Of a stretch of 64,000 nucleotides of DNA, positions 17,509 to 26,855 are shown in pieces (position 1 is the first letter of the stretch; each line of letters begins with the position of its first letter). Source of the DNA: Sphingomonadales bacterium. Lineage in GTDB: Bacteria > Pseudomonadota > Alphaproteobacteria > Sphingomonadales > Sphingomonadaceae. The notes under the pieces are model-generated. The model worked only from the letters and a program-made list of their open reading frames with translations, had not been told where the DNA came from and did no database searches. The stretch lies in assembly GCA_017302615.1 (NCBI GenBank), contig JAFLDB010000009.1, positions 1-64,000 of the forward strand. Direction: 5' to 3'. A program made the translations under genes and the position numbers.

Positions 17509-18782
17509 GTCCTGACTTCGTGCGAAACCGGCGCTGGCCCGGCCAGGGCGGCCCGCCAGGCAAACAGCGAGATTGCCAGATAGGCCACGGCCGGAATGGC
17601 AAAGGCGGCAGCCAGACCGGCGAAGTCCGCGATCCGCCCGACCATGAACGGCAGCGCTGCACCCAGCGAGATCGCCAGCACCAGCAGGCCCGAAGTGGAA
17701 TTGGCCGACACCCCCGACCGCTCCAGGGTCAGGCTGAAGATCGTCGGAAACATGACCGAGTTGAACAGCCCGACCGCCAGCGCGGCAAAGCCCGATACCG
17801 GGCCGATCCCGGCGAAGGCCACGGTGCACAGCGCGGCGGCACTGACCGCGCAGAACCCCAGCAGGCGGGTGGCGGCAATCCGGGTCAGCAGCAGCGACCC
17901 GATGAACCGGCCCGCCAGCGCGCCGCCCCAATAGAGGTTGGCCAGGTAGAACCCGCCCTGTTCAAGCGGCAGGCCCATGATGTCGCTCTGGTGCAGATAG
18001 GCGATCATGATCGAGCCGATCGAGACTTCCGCCCCGACATAGAGGCCGATGGTCAGCGCGCCGAAAATCGCCCAGCGCGAACGCAGCGCCGCCAGTACCG
18101 ATGCGCCGGACACCTGGGGGATCCGGGCGGCTGCCGCACCGATCCGGCGGCGCTGCAGCCAGAAGAAGACCGCAAGAACCGTCAGCAGCACGGCCATGGC
18201 GGTAAAGGCCGAAGCAACCGCCTGCAGCACCTCGGTCCGTTCGCCGGGGGTGTGGATGGCGCCTTGACCGGCCCGGATCACCTGATCGCCCAGCATGATC
18301 GAGGCACCATAGTTTACGCCCACCACCACGCCGAGCGAGTTGAACGTCTGGGCCAGGTTGAGCCGGAAATGGCTGGTCGGAGCAGGGCCGAGCGCGGCGG
18401 CGAGCGGATTGGCGGAAACCTGCAGGGTGGTGATCCCCATGGCAATCAGGAACAGCGCCGCCAGCACCGCGGGATAGCTCTGAGCGCCAAGGCCCAGCTG
18501 CACGGCCAGGCAACCGCAGACCATCGTGGCAAGGGCAATCAGGATCGTGTTGACCGGACCCAGCCGGTTGCCAAGCGAAGCGGCCGGCAGGGAAATCAGC
18601 CCGTTGGCCAGAAAGCTGACCAGCTGGATCGCCAGCGCCTCGGTATAGCTGAGCCGGAAGGCGGCGCGCAGCGCCACGATCAACGGATCGTTGTTGGAGG
18701 CGATGAAGCCCCAGCCAAAGAACAGCGTGGTCACCGCGATGAAGGCTCCGGTGATACCCAGCTGCTCGCGGCGATGCATCAT
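17505..18782 (-). CDS. FHS-family (FucP/GluP-like) sugar MFS permease
   Basis: A 425-residue proton-coupled sugar transporter with about 12 helices. The N-terminal TTLFFGWGFIASNNDPLI and QVSANPLAAALGP blocks are diagnostic of the fucose-galactose-glucose (FHS) family. It probably imports the monosaccharide freed by the GH30 and GH3 enzymes of the same locus. The start overlaps the GH30 stop (ATGATG at 18782/18779), so it is coupled to it as the last gene of the glycan-use operon. Confidence 0.9.
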   Translation of the reverse strand: MMHRREQLGITGAFIAVTTLFFGWGFIASNNDPLIVALRAAFRLSYTEALAIQLVSFLANGLISLPAASLGNRLGPVNTILIALATMVCGCLAVQLGLGAQSYPAVLAALFLIAMGITTLQVSANPLAAALGPAPTSHFRLNLAQTFNSLGVVVGVNYGASIMLGDQVIRAGQGAIHTPGERTEVLQAVASAFTAMAVLLTVLAVFFWLQRRRIGAAAARIPQVSGASVLAALRSRWAIFGALTIGLYVGAEVSIGSIMIAYLHQSDIMGLPLEQGGFYLANLYWGGALAGRFIGSLLLTRIAATRLLGFCAVSAAALCTVAFAGIGPVSGFAALAVGLFNSVMFPTIFSLTLERSGVSANSTSGLLVLAISLGAALPFMVGRIADFAGLAAAFAIPAVAYLAISLFAWRAALAGPAPVSHEVRT

Positions 18783-20251
18783 GGGGATCCCGGTGTTGGC
18801 CGCCAGACGAAAGTGGTCACCTCGCCGCCCGGCATGGTGGCGGAAAAGCGGCTTGTGCCAATTCTGACCGTGAAGGGCAAATTGGCCCGAGCGGTGTTGT
18901 GGGCCAGCAGCACCAGGCTGCCGTCGGGATTGCGGAAAGCGGCATGGTTGAGTGCCGCCGGTCCGCCCGCGGTGCCGATCGCGCGCGCGCCCGGCTGGAC
19001 GAAGCGGCTGACCTGGCCCAGCACGTAGTATTCGACATTGCGGGTCACCGCGCCGGTGCGGCTGTCCACCGTCACCACGCCCCGGCAGTTGCCGCAGCCG
19101 CCCAGATGCGGACCCCGGTTCTCATCCAGCGCCAGGTTCCACAGGTTGACCCCGCGCCCGCCGGCCCGGACTGTGGCGATCACCAGATTGTCGGTCATCC
19201 ATTCCAGGGTTCCGCCCCAGTCGGGCGCCCAATCGCCGCCGGAGCATTCGGTGAAGAACAGGTCCTTGTCCGGATGCTTCGCCTTGACCTCGGCCATCAC
19301 CGCGGAATTGCCGCCATAGCAGTGCCAGGCCACCCCTTCGACATGGGCGGCGGCGGCCGGATCGGCCAGCACTCCCAGCGGTTCTTCGGGGTGATCCCAG
19401 TTGTGATCCCAATCGAGGATCCCGACCTTGCCGCTCCGCGCCGCCAGCGCCGGGCCGAGATGGCCGGCATAAAAGGCGGCGCGTTCCCGGGCGGTCACTC
19501 TCATGCCCGGATAGTCGGCCGGTTCGAAGGCCGGCTCGTTCTGCATCGAGACATAGCGCACCGGCAGGCCGCCTGCCTCCATCGCATCGAGGTAGCGCAC
19601 GAAGTAACGGGCATAGGCGCCGTAATGCTCCGCCTTCAGGCTGCCCTTGATCAGGCTGCCGGTGGTCTTCATCCAGCCGGGCGCGCTCCACGGGCTGGCC
19701 ATCAGGGTCAGCTGCGGGTTGTGCGCTTTCGCCGCGCGCAGGGCGGGCAGCTGCGCGGCTTCGGCCCTGGCCATCGAAAAGCGGGTCAGCTGCGGGTCGG
19801 TCTGTCCGGCGGGCAGATCGTTGAAGCTGTAATGCTCCAGCGAAAAGTCCGAAGCCCCCATCGGCACCCGCACGAACGACAGCGCCAGCCCGTCACGGCC
19901 GAACAGTTCGGCAAACAGGGCGTCGCGCTGCGCCCGGGGCATGGCGTTCTGGAACAGGTGGGCGGAAGAATCGGTCATCGCCGCCCCGAAGCCGACGATT
20001 TCCTGCCGCCGGTCGGCCTGGTCGATCACCACTTCGCCGGGTTGTTCCGCGCCGGCCGGAACCAGCGCCAGGTCGGCCAGCCTGGTCAGCTTGCGGCTCT
20101 GGTCGATCGCGCTGGACCAGACCGCCACCGTGCCGCCGACCGTCGGCGTGGCGGTCGGCGCAGCGGCAGGCGGGAAGGAGGAACAGGCCGCACCCGCGCA
20201 AAGTGCGGCCAGCGCGGCCAGCGCGCGTCCCTTGCCGGCGGTGCCGATCAT
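18779..20251 (-). CDS. Glycoside hydrolase family 30, lipoprotein
   Basis: A 490-residue retaining beta-glycosidase of the glucosylceramidase / endo-beta-1,6-glucanase family. The (beta/alpha)8 barrel begins GFGAAMTDSSAH; acid/base Glu is in SMQNEPAFEP and nucleophile Glu in FFTECSGGDW. A beta-sandwich follows to the C-terminus. The N-terminus has a short hydrophobic signal ending in a lipobox-like AGAAC, so export as a lipoprotein is likely. ATG 20251 overlaps the halogenase stop as ATGA; the longer 20311 start would lie within that gene. With GH3 and a glucose-type permease, a beta-glucan such as beta-1,6-glucan is a plausible substrate, but the subfamily was not resolved. Confidence 0.9.
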   Translation of the reverse strand: MIGTAGKGRALAALAALCAGAACSSFPPAAAPTATPTVGGTVAVWSSAIDQSRKLTRLADLALVPAGAEQPGEVVIDQADRRQEIVGFGAAMTDSSAHLFQNAMPRAQRDALFAELFGRDGLALSFVRVPMGASDFSLEHYSFNDLPAGQTDPQLTRFSMARAEAAQLPALRAAKAHNPQLTLMASPWSAPGWMKTTGSLIKGSLKAEHYGAYARYFVRYLDAMEAGGLPVRYVSMQNEPAFEPADYPGMRVTARERAAFYAGHLGPALAARSGKVGILDWDHNWDHPEEPLGVLADPAAAAHVEGVAWHCYGGNSAVMAEVKAKHPDKDLFFTECSGGDWAPDWGGTLEWMTDNLVIATVRAGGRGVNLWNLALDENRGPHLGGCGNCRGVVTVDSRTGAVTRNVEYYVLGQVSRFVQPGARAIGTAGGPAALNHAAFRNPDGSLVLLAHNTARANLPFTVRIGTSRFSATMPGGEVTTFVWRPTPGSP

Positions 20252-21750
20252 GCCGCGGCCGGGCAGGTCTTGGCGACGTATTCGGCGTGGCTGGGCATCA
20301 CGTCCACGCATTTGCCGATCACCGACTGGATGTTGCCCAGGAACTGGTTGATCTGCACGTCGCTCTTGATCCTGACCATCGGGTCATAGCCGCGCGGGAT
20401 CAGGCCCTGGCCGATGAACACCTGGATCCAGCTTTCTTCCGAGAACAGCTCCTCGTCCTCGCGGAAGATGCGGGCGTTGGCCATCCACAGGTCGATCTTG
20501 CGCTGCAGCGTTTCGGGGACTTCCATGGTCCGGCAGTGATCCCAGAACGGGGAATCGTCGCGCTCGGTCGCCTTGTAGTGCAGGATGATGAAATCGCGGA
20601 TCCGCTCGAACTCGAAATCGGTCTGGCGGTTGAACTCGGCGGCATTGGCCGGATGAAACCCGCCATCGGGCAGCAGCCGGATCAGCCGGATGATACCGGA
20701 CTGGACCAGGTGCAGGCTGGTCGATTCCAGCGGTTCGAGGAACCCGCCGGCCAGCCCGATCGCGACGCAGTTCTTGTGCCACAGCTGCTGGCGCTTGCCG
20801 GCCTTGAAATCGACCTTGAAGGGATTGGCCAGCGGCTCGCCATCGATATTGGCCAGCAGGATCCGTTCCGCTTCGGCATCGTCCATGAACCGGGTGGAGA
20901 ACACGTGGCCGTTGCCGGTGCGGTGCTGCAGCGGGATGCGCCATTGCCATCCGGCGCTGTGCGCGATCGAGCGGGTGTAGGGGGTGAAGGCCTCGCTGCG
21001 GGCGCAAGGCACGGCCACCGCCCGGTCGCACGGCAGCCAGTGCGACCAGTCCTCGAAGCCGACCTTGAGCGCCTGGTTGATGAACAATCCGCGAAAGCCG
21101 GAGCAATCGATGAACAGGTCGGCGCCGATCACTTCGCCATCGTCCATCGTCACGCTTTCAATGAAACCGTCTTCGGGACGCAGCGTCACATCGACGATCT
21201 TGCCCTCGCGCCGCCGCACCCCGCGATCCTGGGCATAGCCCGACAGGAACCGGGCAAACAGCGCCGCATCCATGTGAAAGGCGTGGGCGATGTGGCCCAG
21301 CGGGCTATCGCCCATCTTGCCCTGGGCGCGGACGAACTTGTTCTTCAGCGCGGCGGCGGTGTTGATCGAATAATCCGCAAAGTCTCCGGCGCGGCCCTGG
21401 CCATGGGCGTGAAGCCAGTAATGGTGCATCCGCAGCCATTCCCAGTCCTGCCCGATCACCCCGAAACCGTGGATGTAGCTTTGCCCCGGGCGTTGCCAGT
21501 TCTCGAACTGGATGCCCAGCTTGAAGCTGCCCTGGGTGCGCTGCATGAACTCGTTCTCGTCCAGCCCCAGCAGCTCGTTGTACTTCTTGATCGCGGGGAT
21601 GGTGGCCTCGCCCACCCCGATCGTGCCGATATCCTCGCTCTCGACCAGCACGACCTCGTACAGCCCCTGGAACATCCGGGCGAGCAGCGCCGCGGTCATC
21701 CATCCGGACGATCCGCCGCCCGCGATCAGGATGCGCTGCAAGCTGTTCAT
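20248..21750 (-). CDS. Tryptophan 7-halogenase-like flavoprotein
   Basis: A 500-residue FAD-dependent halogenase-family protein. It keeps the FAD motif GGGSSGW (11-17), the catalytic Lys at about 77 in SFKLGI, the WxWxIP signature as GWQWRIP, and GFLEPLESTS with the Glu that helps orient hypohalite. All hallmarks of an active flavin halogenase are therefore present. Its position between a GH3 gene and a GH30 gene, in a TonB receptor operon, is not explained by tryptophan metabolism. Similar genes recur in sphingomonad and Caulobacter carbohydrate loci with unknown role. A partner flavin reductase is not seen nearby. Confidence 0.9.
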   Translation of the reverse strand: MNSLQRILIAGGGSSGWMTAALLARMFQGLYEVVLVESEDIGTIGVGEATIPAIKKYNELLGLDENEFMQRTQGSFKLGIQFENWQRPGQSYIHGFGVIGQDWEWLRMHHYWLHAHGQGRAGDFADYSINTAAALKNKFVRAQGKMGDSPLGHIAHAFHMDAALFARFLSGYAQDRGVRRREGKIVDVTLRPEDGFIESVTMDDGEVIGADLFIDCSGFRGLFINQALKVGFEDWSHWLPCDRAVAVPCARSEAFTPYTRSIAHSAGWQWRIPLQHRTGNGHVFSTRFMDDAEAERILLANIDGEPLANPFKVDFKAGKRQQLWHKNCVAIGLAGGFLEPLESTSLHLVQSGIIRLIRLLPDGGFHPANAAEFNRQTDFEFERIRDFIILHYKATERDDSPFWDHCRTMEVPETLQRKIDLWMANARIFREDEELFSEESWIQVFIGQGLIPRGYDPMVRIKSDVQINQFLGNIQSVIGKCVDVMPSHAEYVAKTCPAAA

Positions 21751-21779
21751 GGCCGTATCCTTTCCCCGCGCGAACTGCC

Positions 21780-23750
21780 TTACCGGCAGGATTTCAGCCC
21801 GGCCACTTCGTTCAGTCGCCCGGTCTGCCTGGCCCGGTCATAGGACAGGCCGAATCCGCGGGCAAACAGGCTTTCACCGGCCGGCTCCCCGCCCGAGGGG
21901 CAGGGCGTGTTCGGCCAGGCGAAAGACAGCCGGGCGGTAAAGTCCAGCCCGCCGGTGCCCGCGAACAGGTCGGCCAGCGCGCCGGCCTCGGTCCCCGGCA
22001 GGAACCCGGCCACGAATGCATCGGAACGGTTGATCAGGTCGGTCGCATAAAGGGTGCGGCCGGAATAGAGCAGGGTCACCACCGGCACGCCCTTGCCCGC
22101 GACCCGGTCCAGCAGGGCGAGGTCGGCCGGGAAGCGGGCGGAATAGGACAAGAGCTGGGGGAAGGGCACATCGCCTTTCATTTCGGCATAGGGCGGTTCC
22201 CCGATCACGGCTACCACGGCGTCGAACCTGCCCGGCGCAAAGGCGCTGCCGTCGGCCGACCAGGTAACGTTGCCGTCGCCGTAGACCCGCTTCAGGCCCG
22301 CCAGCATGGTTTCGCCCACCGGATAGTCGCGGTTGTCGGTCTCGTCCCCCTGCCAGGTGATCGACCAACCGCCCGCCTGCTTGACGAAGCTGTCGGCCGC
22401 ATCGCCGACCACCAGGATCCGCTTGCCGGCCTTGAGGGGCAGGGCGGCCTTGTCGTTCTTCAGCAGCACGGCCGACTTTCGCACGGCTTCCTGCGCCAGC
22501 GGACGGTCGACCAGCGCGGCGGCATCGCCGGTATGGCGTCCGGCGGCCAGCGGGCGGTCGAACAGGCCGGTACGGAACTTGACCCGCAGCACGCGGGTGA
22601 CGGCATCGTCGATCCGGGCCATCGGCACCCGGCCTTCGCGCACGTCGGCCACGGTGTTGGCGATGAACGCCTTCCAGTCTTCCGGCACCATGAACACGTC
22701 GATCCCGGCATTGATCGCCTGCGGGCAATGGTCCTTGCGGCAGCCGGGAACCTGTTCGATCGCGTTCCAGTCGGACACGACCAGCCCGTCGAAGCCCAGC
22801 CGCTGCTTGAGCACGCCGGTCACCAGCGCGCGGCTGCCGTGGATCTTGCCGAACGGCACGGTGCCGCCCATCGTCCAGCTGTTGTAGCTGATCATCACGG
22901 TCTGCACGTCGGCGTCGAGTGCGGTATAGTATCCCGCGCCGTGCAGGCTGACGAAATCGCGGGCCGAGGCGCGGTTCTCGCCCTGGTCGACGCCCAGGTG
23001 CGTGCCGCCATCGCCGACGAAATGCTTGGCCGAGGCGATCACGTCGCCATCGCCGGTCAGGCTGCCCTGCAGCCCGCGGACCAGCGCCGCGCCGTTGGCC
23101 GCGACCAGGGCCGGGTCGCTGGAATAGCTCTCGTAGGACCGGCCCCAGCGCTGGTTCTGGACCACCGCCAGCGTCGGCGCAAAGGCCCAGCCGATCCCGG
23201 TGGCGCGGACCGATCTGGCGGTCGAGCGGCCGATCCGCTCGATCAGGGCGGGATCGTGCGCCGCGCCCAGCCCGATGTTGTGCGGAAAGATCGTGGCCCC
23301 GACCACGTTGTTGTTGCCGTGGACCGCGTCGATCCCCCAGATGATCGGCACTTTCACCGCCATGTCGGTGCTCAGCGCCGCCGCCGCGTACTGGCCGGCC
23401 AGCCCGGTCCAGTCTTCCAGCCGGGCGTGCTTGTTCATCCCCGGCCAGGCTCCGCCCCCGTTGAGGATGGTGCCGATATAGTATTCCCGGACCTGATCGG
23501 GCGTGATGTAGCGGATGTCCGGCTGGGTGATCTGGCCGATCTTCTGCTCCAGCGTCATCCCGCCGACGATCCGGGCAATCCGGGCCTCGACCTCGGGGTC
23601 GAGCTTGCCGGTCGGCTGGCGGCCGGGCCAGGCGGCAATCGCCCGGGCCTCGTCCGCCGACCATTGAGGGGTCAGGTCGGTCTGGCCGCCGACTGCGCAG
23701 GCTGCGACACCGAAGGACATTGCAGCGGCCAGAAGAATGTGTGGTTTCAC
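21780..23750 (-). CDS. Glycoside hydrolase family 3 beta-glucosidase, exported
   Basis: A 656-residue exo-acting beta-glucosidase. The first domain carries KHFVGDGGTHLGVDQGEN and the nucleophile Asp in LVVSDWNAIEQVPG. The second alpha/beta domain starts near 420 (KSAVLLKNDKAALPL), and the protein ends with FARGFGLSYD. It is shorter than many ExoP-type GH3 proteins, lacking an extra C-terminal carbohydrate-binding part. The N-terminus has a signal with AAC lipobox-like sequence. The start is GTG. It cleaves oligosaccharides in the periplasm after TonB-driven uptake. Confidence 0.92.
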   Translation of the reverse strand: MKPHILLAAAMSFGVAACAVGGQTDLTPQWSADEARAIAAWPGRQPTGKLDPEVEARIARIVGGMTLEQKIGQITQPDIRYITPDQVREYYIGTILNGGGAWPGMNKHARLEDWTGLAGQYAAAALSTDMAVKVPIIWGIDAVHGNNNVVGATIFPHNIGLGAAHDPALIERIGRSTARSVRATGIGWAFAPTLAVVQNQRWGRSYESYSSDPALVAANGAALVRGLQGSLTGDGDVIASAKHFVGDGGTHLGVDQGENRASARDFVSLHGAGYYTALDADVQTVMISYNSWTMGGTVPFGKIHGSRALVTGVLKQRLGFDGLVVSDWNAIEQVPGCRKDHCPQAINAGIDVFMVPEDWKAFIANTVADVREGRVPMARIDDAVTRVLRVKFRTGLFDRPLAAGRHTGDAAALVDRPLAQEAVRKSAVLLKNDKAALPLKAGKRILVVGDAADSFVKQAGGWSITWQGDETDNRDYPVGETMLAGLKRVYGDGNVTWSADGSAFAPGRFDAVVAVIGEPPYAEMKGDVPFPQLLSYSARFPADLALLDRVAGKGVPVVTLLYSGRTLYATDLINRSDAFVAGFLPGTEAGALADLFAGTGGLDFTARLSFAWPNTPCPSGGEPAGESLFARGFGLSYDRARQTGRLNEVAGLKSCR

Positions 23751-23857
23751 CGGAATAACTCGCCTGTCATTTCGAGGGATCTGGTGTTCCCGCGTCCGCC
23801 GGATCCGGCCGCCCTCATCCGGCCCGATCCAGCGCGACGCGGGAATTCACCGGGGCA

Positions 23858-26692
23858 TCAGAATTTGTAGCTGATCCCCACCAGCCATTGCCGGCCGTAC
23901 TTCTCGTAGGTTTCGGGCAGTGCCGTCCCGTCAGAGGTCCGCACCCCGCCCGCATCGAGCCCGAGCCGGGTACGATAGGGCGAATCCAGCACGTTGCTGA
24001 CCTGCAGGACAATGCCCAGCCCTTCGAGCGGCGAACCTTCCTGGAAGGTGTAGCCGATCTGGGCGTCCAGCTGCTTGTCCGCCAGCACCTCGGTATAGGC
24101 GAGGTTGGTGAACAGCGCGACCACTTCGCCCTTGAAGGCCGAGCGGTAGCGATAGCTGGCCCGCAGCTGGAAGCCGTCCTTCTCGTAGTAGCCGGTCAGG
24201 TTGTAGACCCAGTCCGACAGCCCCGGGATCCGCACCAGCGTGGAACCGCTGGTCGGATTGAGGTTGGAGTCGGTGTAGGCCACCGATCCGCTGATCCCGA
24301 GCCCGTTCAGGAACGGATGCAGCTTGCCGAACTCGAAGGCACCGCTGATTTCCACCCCGCGGACATAGCCGCCGTCGCCGTTGTCCGGCGCGGTCAGCGT
24401 GCCGATCGGGCTGCCGGTTACCCCGGGGGGCAGCGGCGTCACGGTGCTCGGCACCGGGAAGCCGGAGAAGTCCGCCGTGATCGTGCGGTTGTAGATGTAG
24501 GTATCCAGCCACTTGTAGAAGCCGCCGACGCTGAAATAGGTGGCATTGCCGCCATACCATTCCACCGCGCCGTTGATTTCCTTGGCCCGCCAGGGCTTGA
24601 GCAGCGGATTGCCGCCCGAACCGGACCATACCTGCACCGTGCCGCCGGGTACGCAGCCCGATGCCGGGCTGCCGCCCGAACAGGGGTTGGAATAGTTCGG
24701 CGTCATGTTGGCGCGCATGTCGTCCATGCGCGGCCGGGCCATGACCTTGGCTGCGGCAAAGCGCAGGCGGAAGCCTCCGCCCATGTCGTAGAACGCGTTG
24801 AGGCTGGGCAGAACGTCGGTGTAATCGGTGTTCATCACGGCCGGGAACACCTGGACCGGGGTGACATAGCGGTTGATCCGCAGGCCTTCCGATCCCTGCC
24901 AGGTCTTGACCACCTGAACCCCGATATTGCCCTTCAGCCCGCCGGCTTCGAAGTTGGCGCGCAGATGGGCGGTCAGGATATCTTCCTTGATCGTCCACGA
25001 CTTGTCGAAGTGATTGACGTCCTGCAGCACCGACTGGTTGTAATAGGTATCAAGCGCCGCCGGCAGGTTGAAGGCGATGACATTGCCGAAGCCGATGAAA
25101 TCGAGCGAGGTCGGCGCGATCAGGTACTGCGAGCCGATCGGCACCTGTGCCCGCCCGTTCTTGAGGTTGAGGTCGATCTCCTCCACCGTCTTCGACTTGA
25201 CGCGGTGGGTGTAGTTCACCCCCACATCGATCGAGGTGATGACGGAGTTGTCGAAGCTCTTGGTGAAGCCCAGGTCGACCGCGGTGATGTCCTCGTTGAT
25301 GTGCGGCGACTTGATTAGGCCGTCATGGCCCCAGCCGCCCCACGGTGCGCGGTCACCCAGCGACACCTGGTTGGCATCGGCGTAGTTCAGCCCCCAGTTG
25401 CTGTAGGTGGGATAGCCCTCCAGCGGGATCGAGAAATCATAGTCATCGAAAGTGCGGGTCTGGAACGGCCCGACGCCATAACCCTGGTAGGTCTCGATGT
25501 AGGTTTCGTCGCGCTGGTTGCTGGAATAGCTCAGATCGGCACGGAAGGTCAGCGAATCCGTCATCTGGAATTCGCCGTTCCAGCCCACCGAAAGCAGCTC
25601 GTCCTCACGGGTGTTGTGATCGTTGCGCAGGATCGGCACGGCATTGTTGAAATGCCCCGAAGTGCCCAGCGTCGATCCGCCGACCGGGGTGGTCTGCACG
25701 CCGGTAAAGGTCGCGCCGTCGGCCCAGCCGTTGGAGAACCACTGCGCGCCGCGGCTGACCTGGGTCTGCTTGAAACGCGAGTAGTAGAGATCGAGCGTGG
25801 TGTGGACCGTGTCGCTGGGCTGCCATTCCAGCGTGCCCATGAAGCCATGGCGCTTGTCGCGGCTGTTGACCGCCCAGGCTTCCTGCCCGTTGAGCTGGAG
25901 CGAGGAATCGGCGCTGTCCGGCGTTACCGCAAAGCCGAAGCCTTCATAGCTGTAGGCCTTGAAGTGATCGACATGGCCCGGCGCGTCGAGATAGGCATAA
26001 CCCAGCGCCCAGCCGAGCGTTCCGGCATCGTTCTGGCCGATGACCGAGATCGATCCGCGCCCGCCCCACTTCGACATATCGGCATTGCGGCCGCCGTCTT
26101 CATCGAGTTCGGCGCGCAGGTTGATCGCGATCGTGTCCTTGCCATAGGCCAGCGGACGGACCGTGCGCAGATCGACCGAGCCGGACAGGCCCATGCCGGT
26201 GATCTTGGCATCGGGCGACTTGTAAACCACCACCGACGACAGCAGTTCCGACGGATACTGGTCGAACTCGACCGCGCGGTTGTAGCCCGAGCTGGCCTGG
26301 GCCCGGCCGTTGAGCAGGACGGTGGCAAAATCTGGCGGAAGGCCGCGGACCGAGATGATCTGGGCGCGCCCGGAGACGCGCTGGGCGGCCAGACCCGGCA
26401 GGCGGGCGATCGATTCGGCGATCGAGACATCGGGCAGCTTGCCGATTTCCTCGGCCGAAACGGCTTCGACGATGCTGGTTTCGTTCTTCTTCGTGTTGAT
26501 CGAATTGGCCAGCGAATAGCGGATCCCCGAAACGACAATCTCGTCCCCGGCATCCTCGGCCGGGGCTTCCTGCGCCATGGCCGCTTGCGGCAGCAGCGCG
26601 GCAATTGCCAGCGCGGACACCGCCGTAACCCCGAATCGATAGGAACGCGGCAGGCCTGAATCGGCCCTCGTCCCAAGCACCCTCTTCATCAT
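23858..26692 (-). CDS. TonB-dependent receptor (carbohydrate type)
   Basis: A 944-residue outer-membrane receptor. The signal peptide ends around AMAQ. The plug domain carries DEIVVSGIRYSLANSI, KLPDVSIAESIARLPG and ISVRGLPPDFATVLLNG. The beta-barrel runs to a terminal Phe in WLVGISYKF, the usual Bam recognition end. It belongs to the large sphingomonad/Caulobacter class of oligosaccharide receptors. It is first in the operon with GH3, halogenase, GH30 and sugar permease, behind a LacI-type operator at 26768. GGAGGGG precedes the ATGATG start. The glycan is not defined. Confidence 0.93.
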   Translation of the reverse strand: MMKRVLGTRADSGLPRSYRFGVTAVSALAIAALLPQAAMAQEAPAEDAGDEIVVSGIRYSLANSINTKKNETSIVEAVSAEEIGKLPDVSIAESIARLPGLAAQRVSGRAQIISVRGLPPDFATVLLNGRAQASSGYNRAVEFDQYPSELLSSVVVYKSPDAKITGMGLSGSVDLRTVRPLAYGKDTIAINLRAELDEDGGRNADMSKWGGRGSISVIGQNDAGTLGWALGYAYLDAPGHVDHFKAYSYEGFGFAVTPDSADSSLQLNGQEAWAVNSRDKRHGFMGTLEWQPSDTVHTTLDLYYSRFKQTQVSRGAQWFSNGWADGATFTGVQTTPVGGSTLGTSGHFNNAVPILRNDHNTREDELLSVGWNGEFQMTDSLTFRADLSYSSNQRDETYIETYQGYGVGPFQTRTFDDYDFSIPLEGYPTYSNWGLNYADANQVSLGDRAPWGGWGHDGLIKSPHINEDITAVDLGFTKSFDNSVITSIDVGVNYTHRVKSKTVEEIDLNLKNGRAQVPIGSQYLIAPTSLDFIGFGNVIAFNLPAALDTYYNQSVLQDVNHFDKSWTIKEDILTAHLRANFEAGGLKGNIGVQVVKTWQGSEGLRINRYVTPVQVFPAVMNTDYTDVLPSLNAFYDMGGGFRLRFAAAKVMARPRMDDMRANMTPNYSNPCSGGSPASGCVPGGTVQVWSGSGGNPLLKPWRAKEINGAVEWYGGNATYFSVGGFYKWLDTYIYNRTITADFSGFPVPSTVTPLPPGVTGSPIGTLTAPDNGDGGYVRGVEISGAFEFGKLHPFLNGLGISGSVAYTDSNLNPTSGSTLVRIPGLSDWVYNLTGYYEKDGFQLRASYRYRSAFKGEVVALFTNLAYTEVLADKQLDAQIGYTFQEGSPLEGLGIVLQVSNVLDSPYRTRLGLDAGGVRTSDGTALPETYEKYGRQWLVGISYKF

Positions 26693-26767
26693 CGAACCCC
26701 TCCGTTCTGCGCGGTTCTTCCGCCGATCCCGGGTGCGGGATGACCTCCCCCCGGAGCTGCCTCGCTA

Positions 26768-26781
26768 TGGAAGCGCTTCCA
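26768..26781. promoter_or_regulatory. LacI-family operator, perfect palindrome
   Basis: TGGAAGCGCTTCCA is a 14-bp perfect palindrome with the central CG of LacI/GalR-family sites, 76 bp upstream of the TonB receptor start and just past the end of the LacI gene. It fits repression of the glycan operon by the adjacent regulator, relieved by a sugar. Confidence 0.8.
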
Positions 26782-26855
26782 ACAAGTGCCCGGATTTGTC
26801 TCCAAGGTCAAGTGCGGCGTTGGCTCAGGAGGTTATCGCGCGGATCGCGCGGAGG

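Noticed and set aside
17520..20389. Two plus-strand ORFs of about 500 codons opposite the sugar permease and GH30 genes
   Set aside because: Antisense shadows without recognisable domains.
21874..23664. 596-codon ORF in an alternate frame of the GH3 gene
   Set aside because: The GH3 frame holds the catalytic motifs; the alternate is Arg-rich noise.
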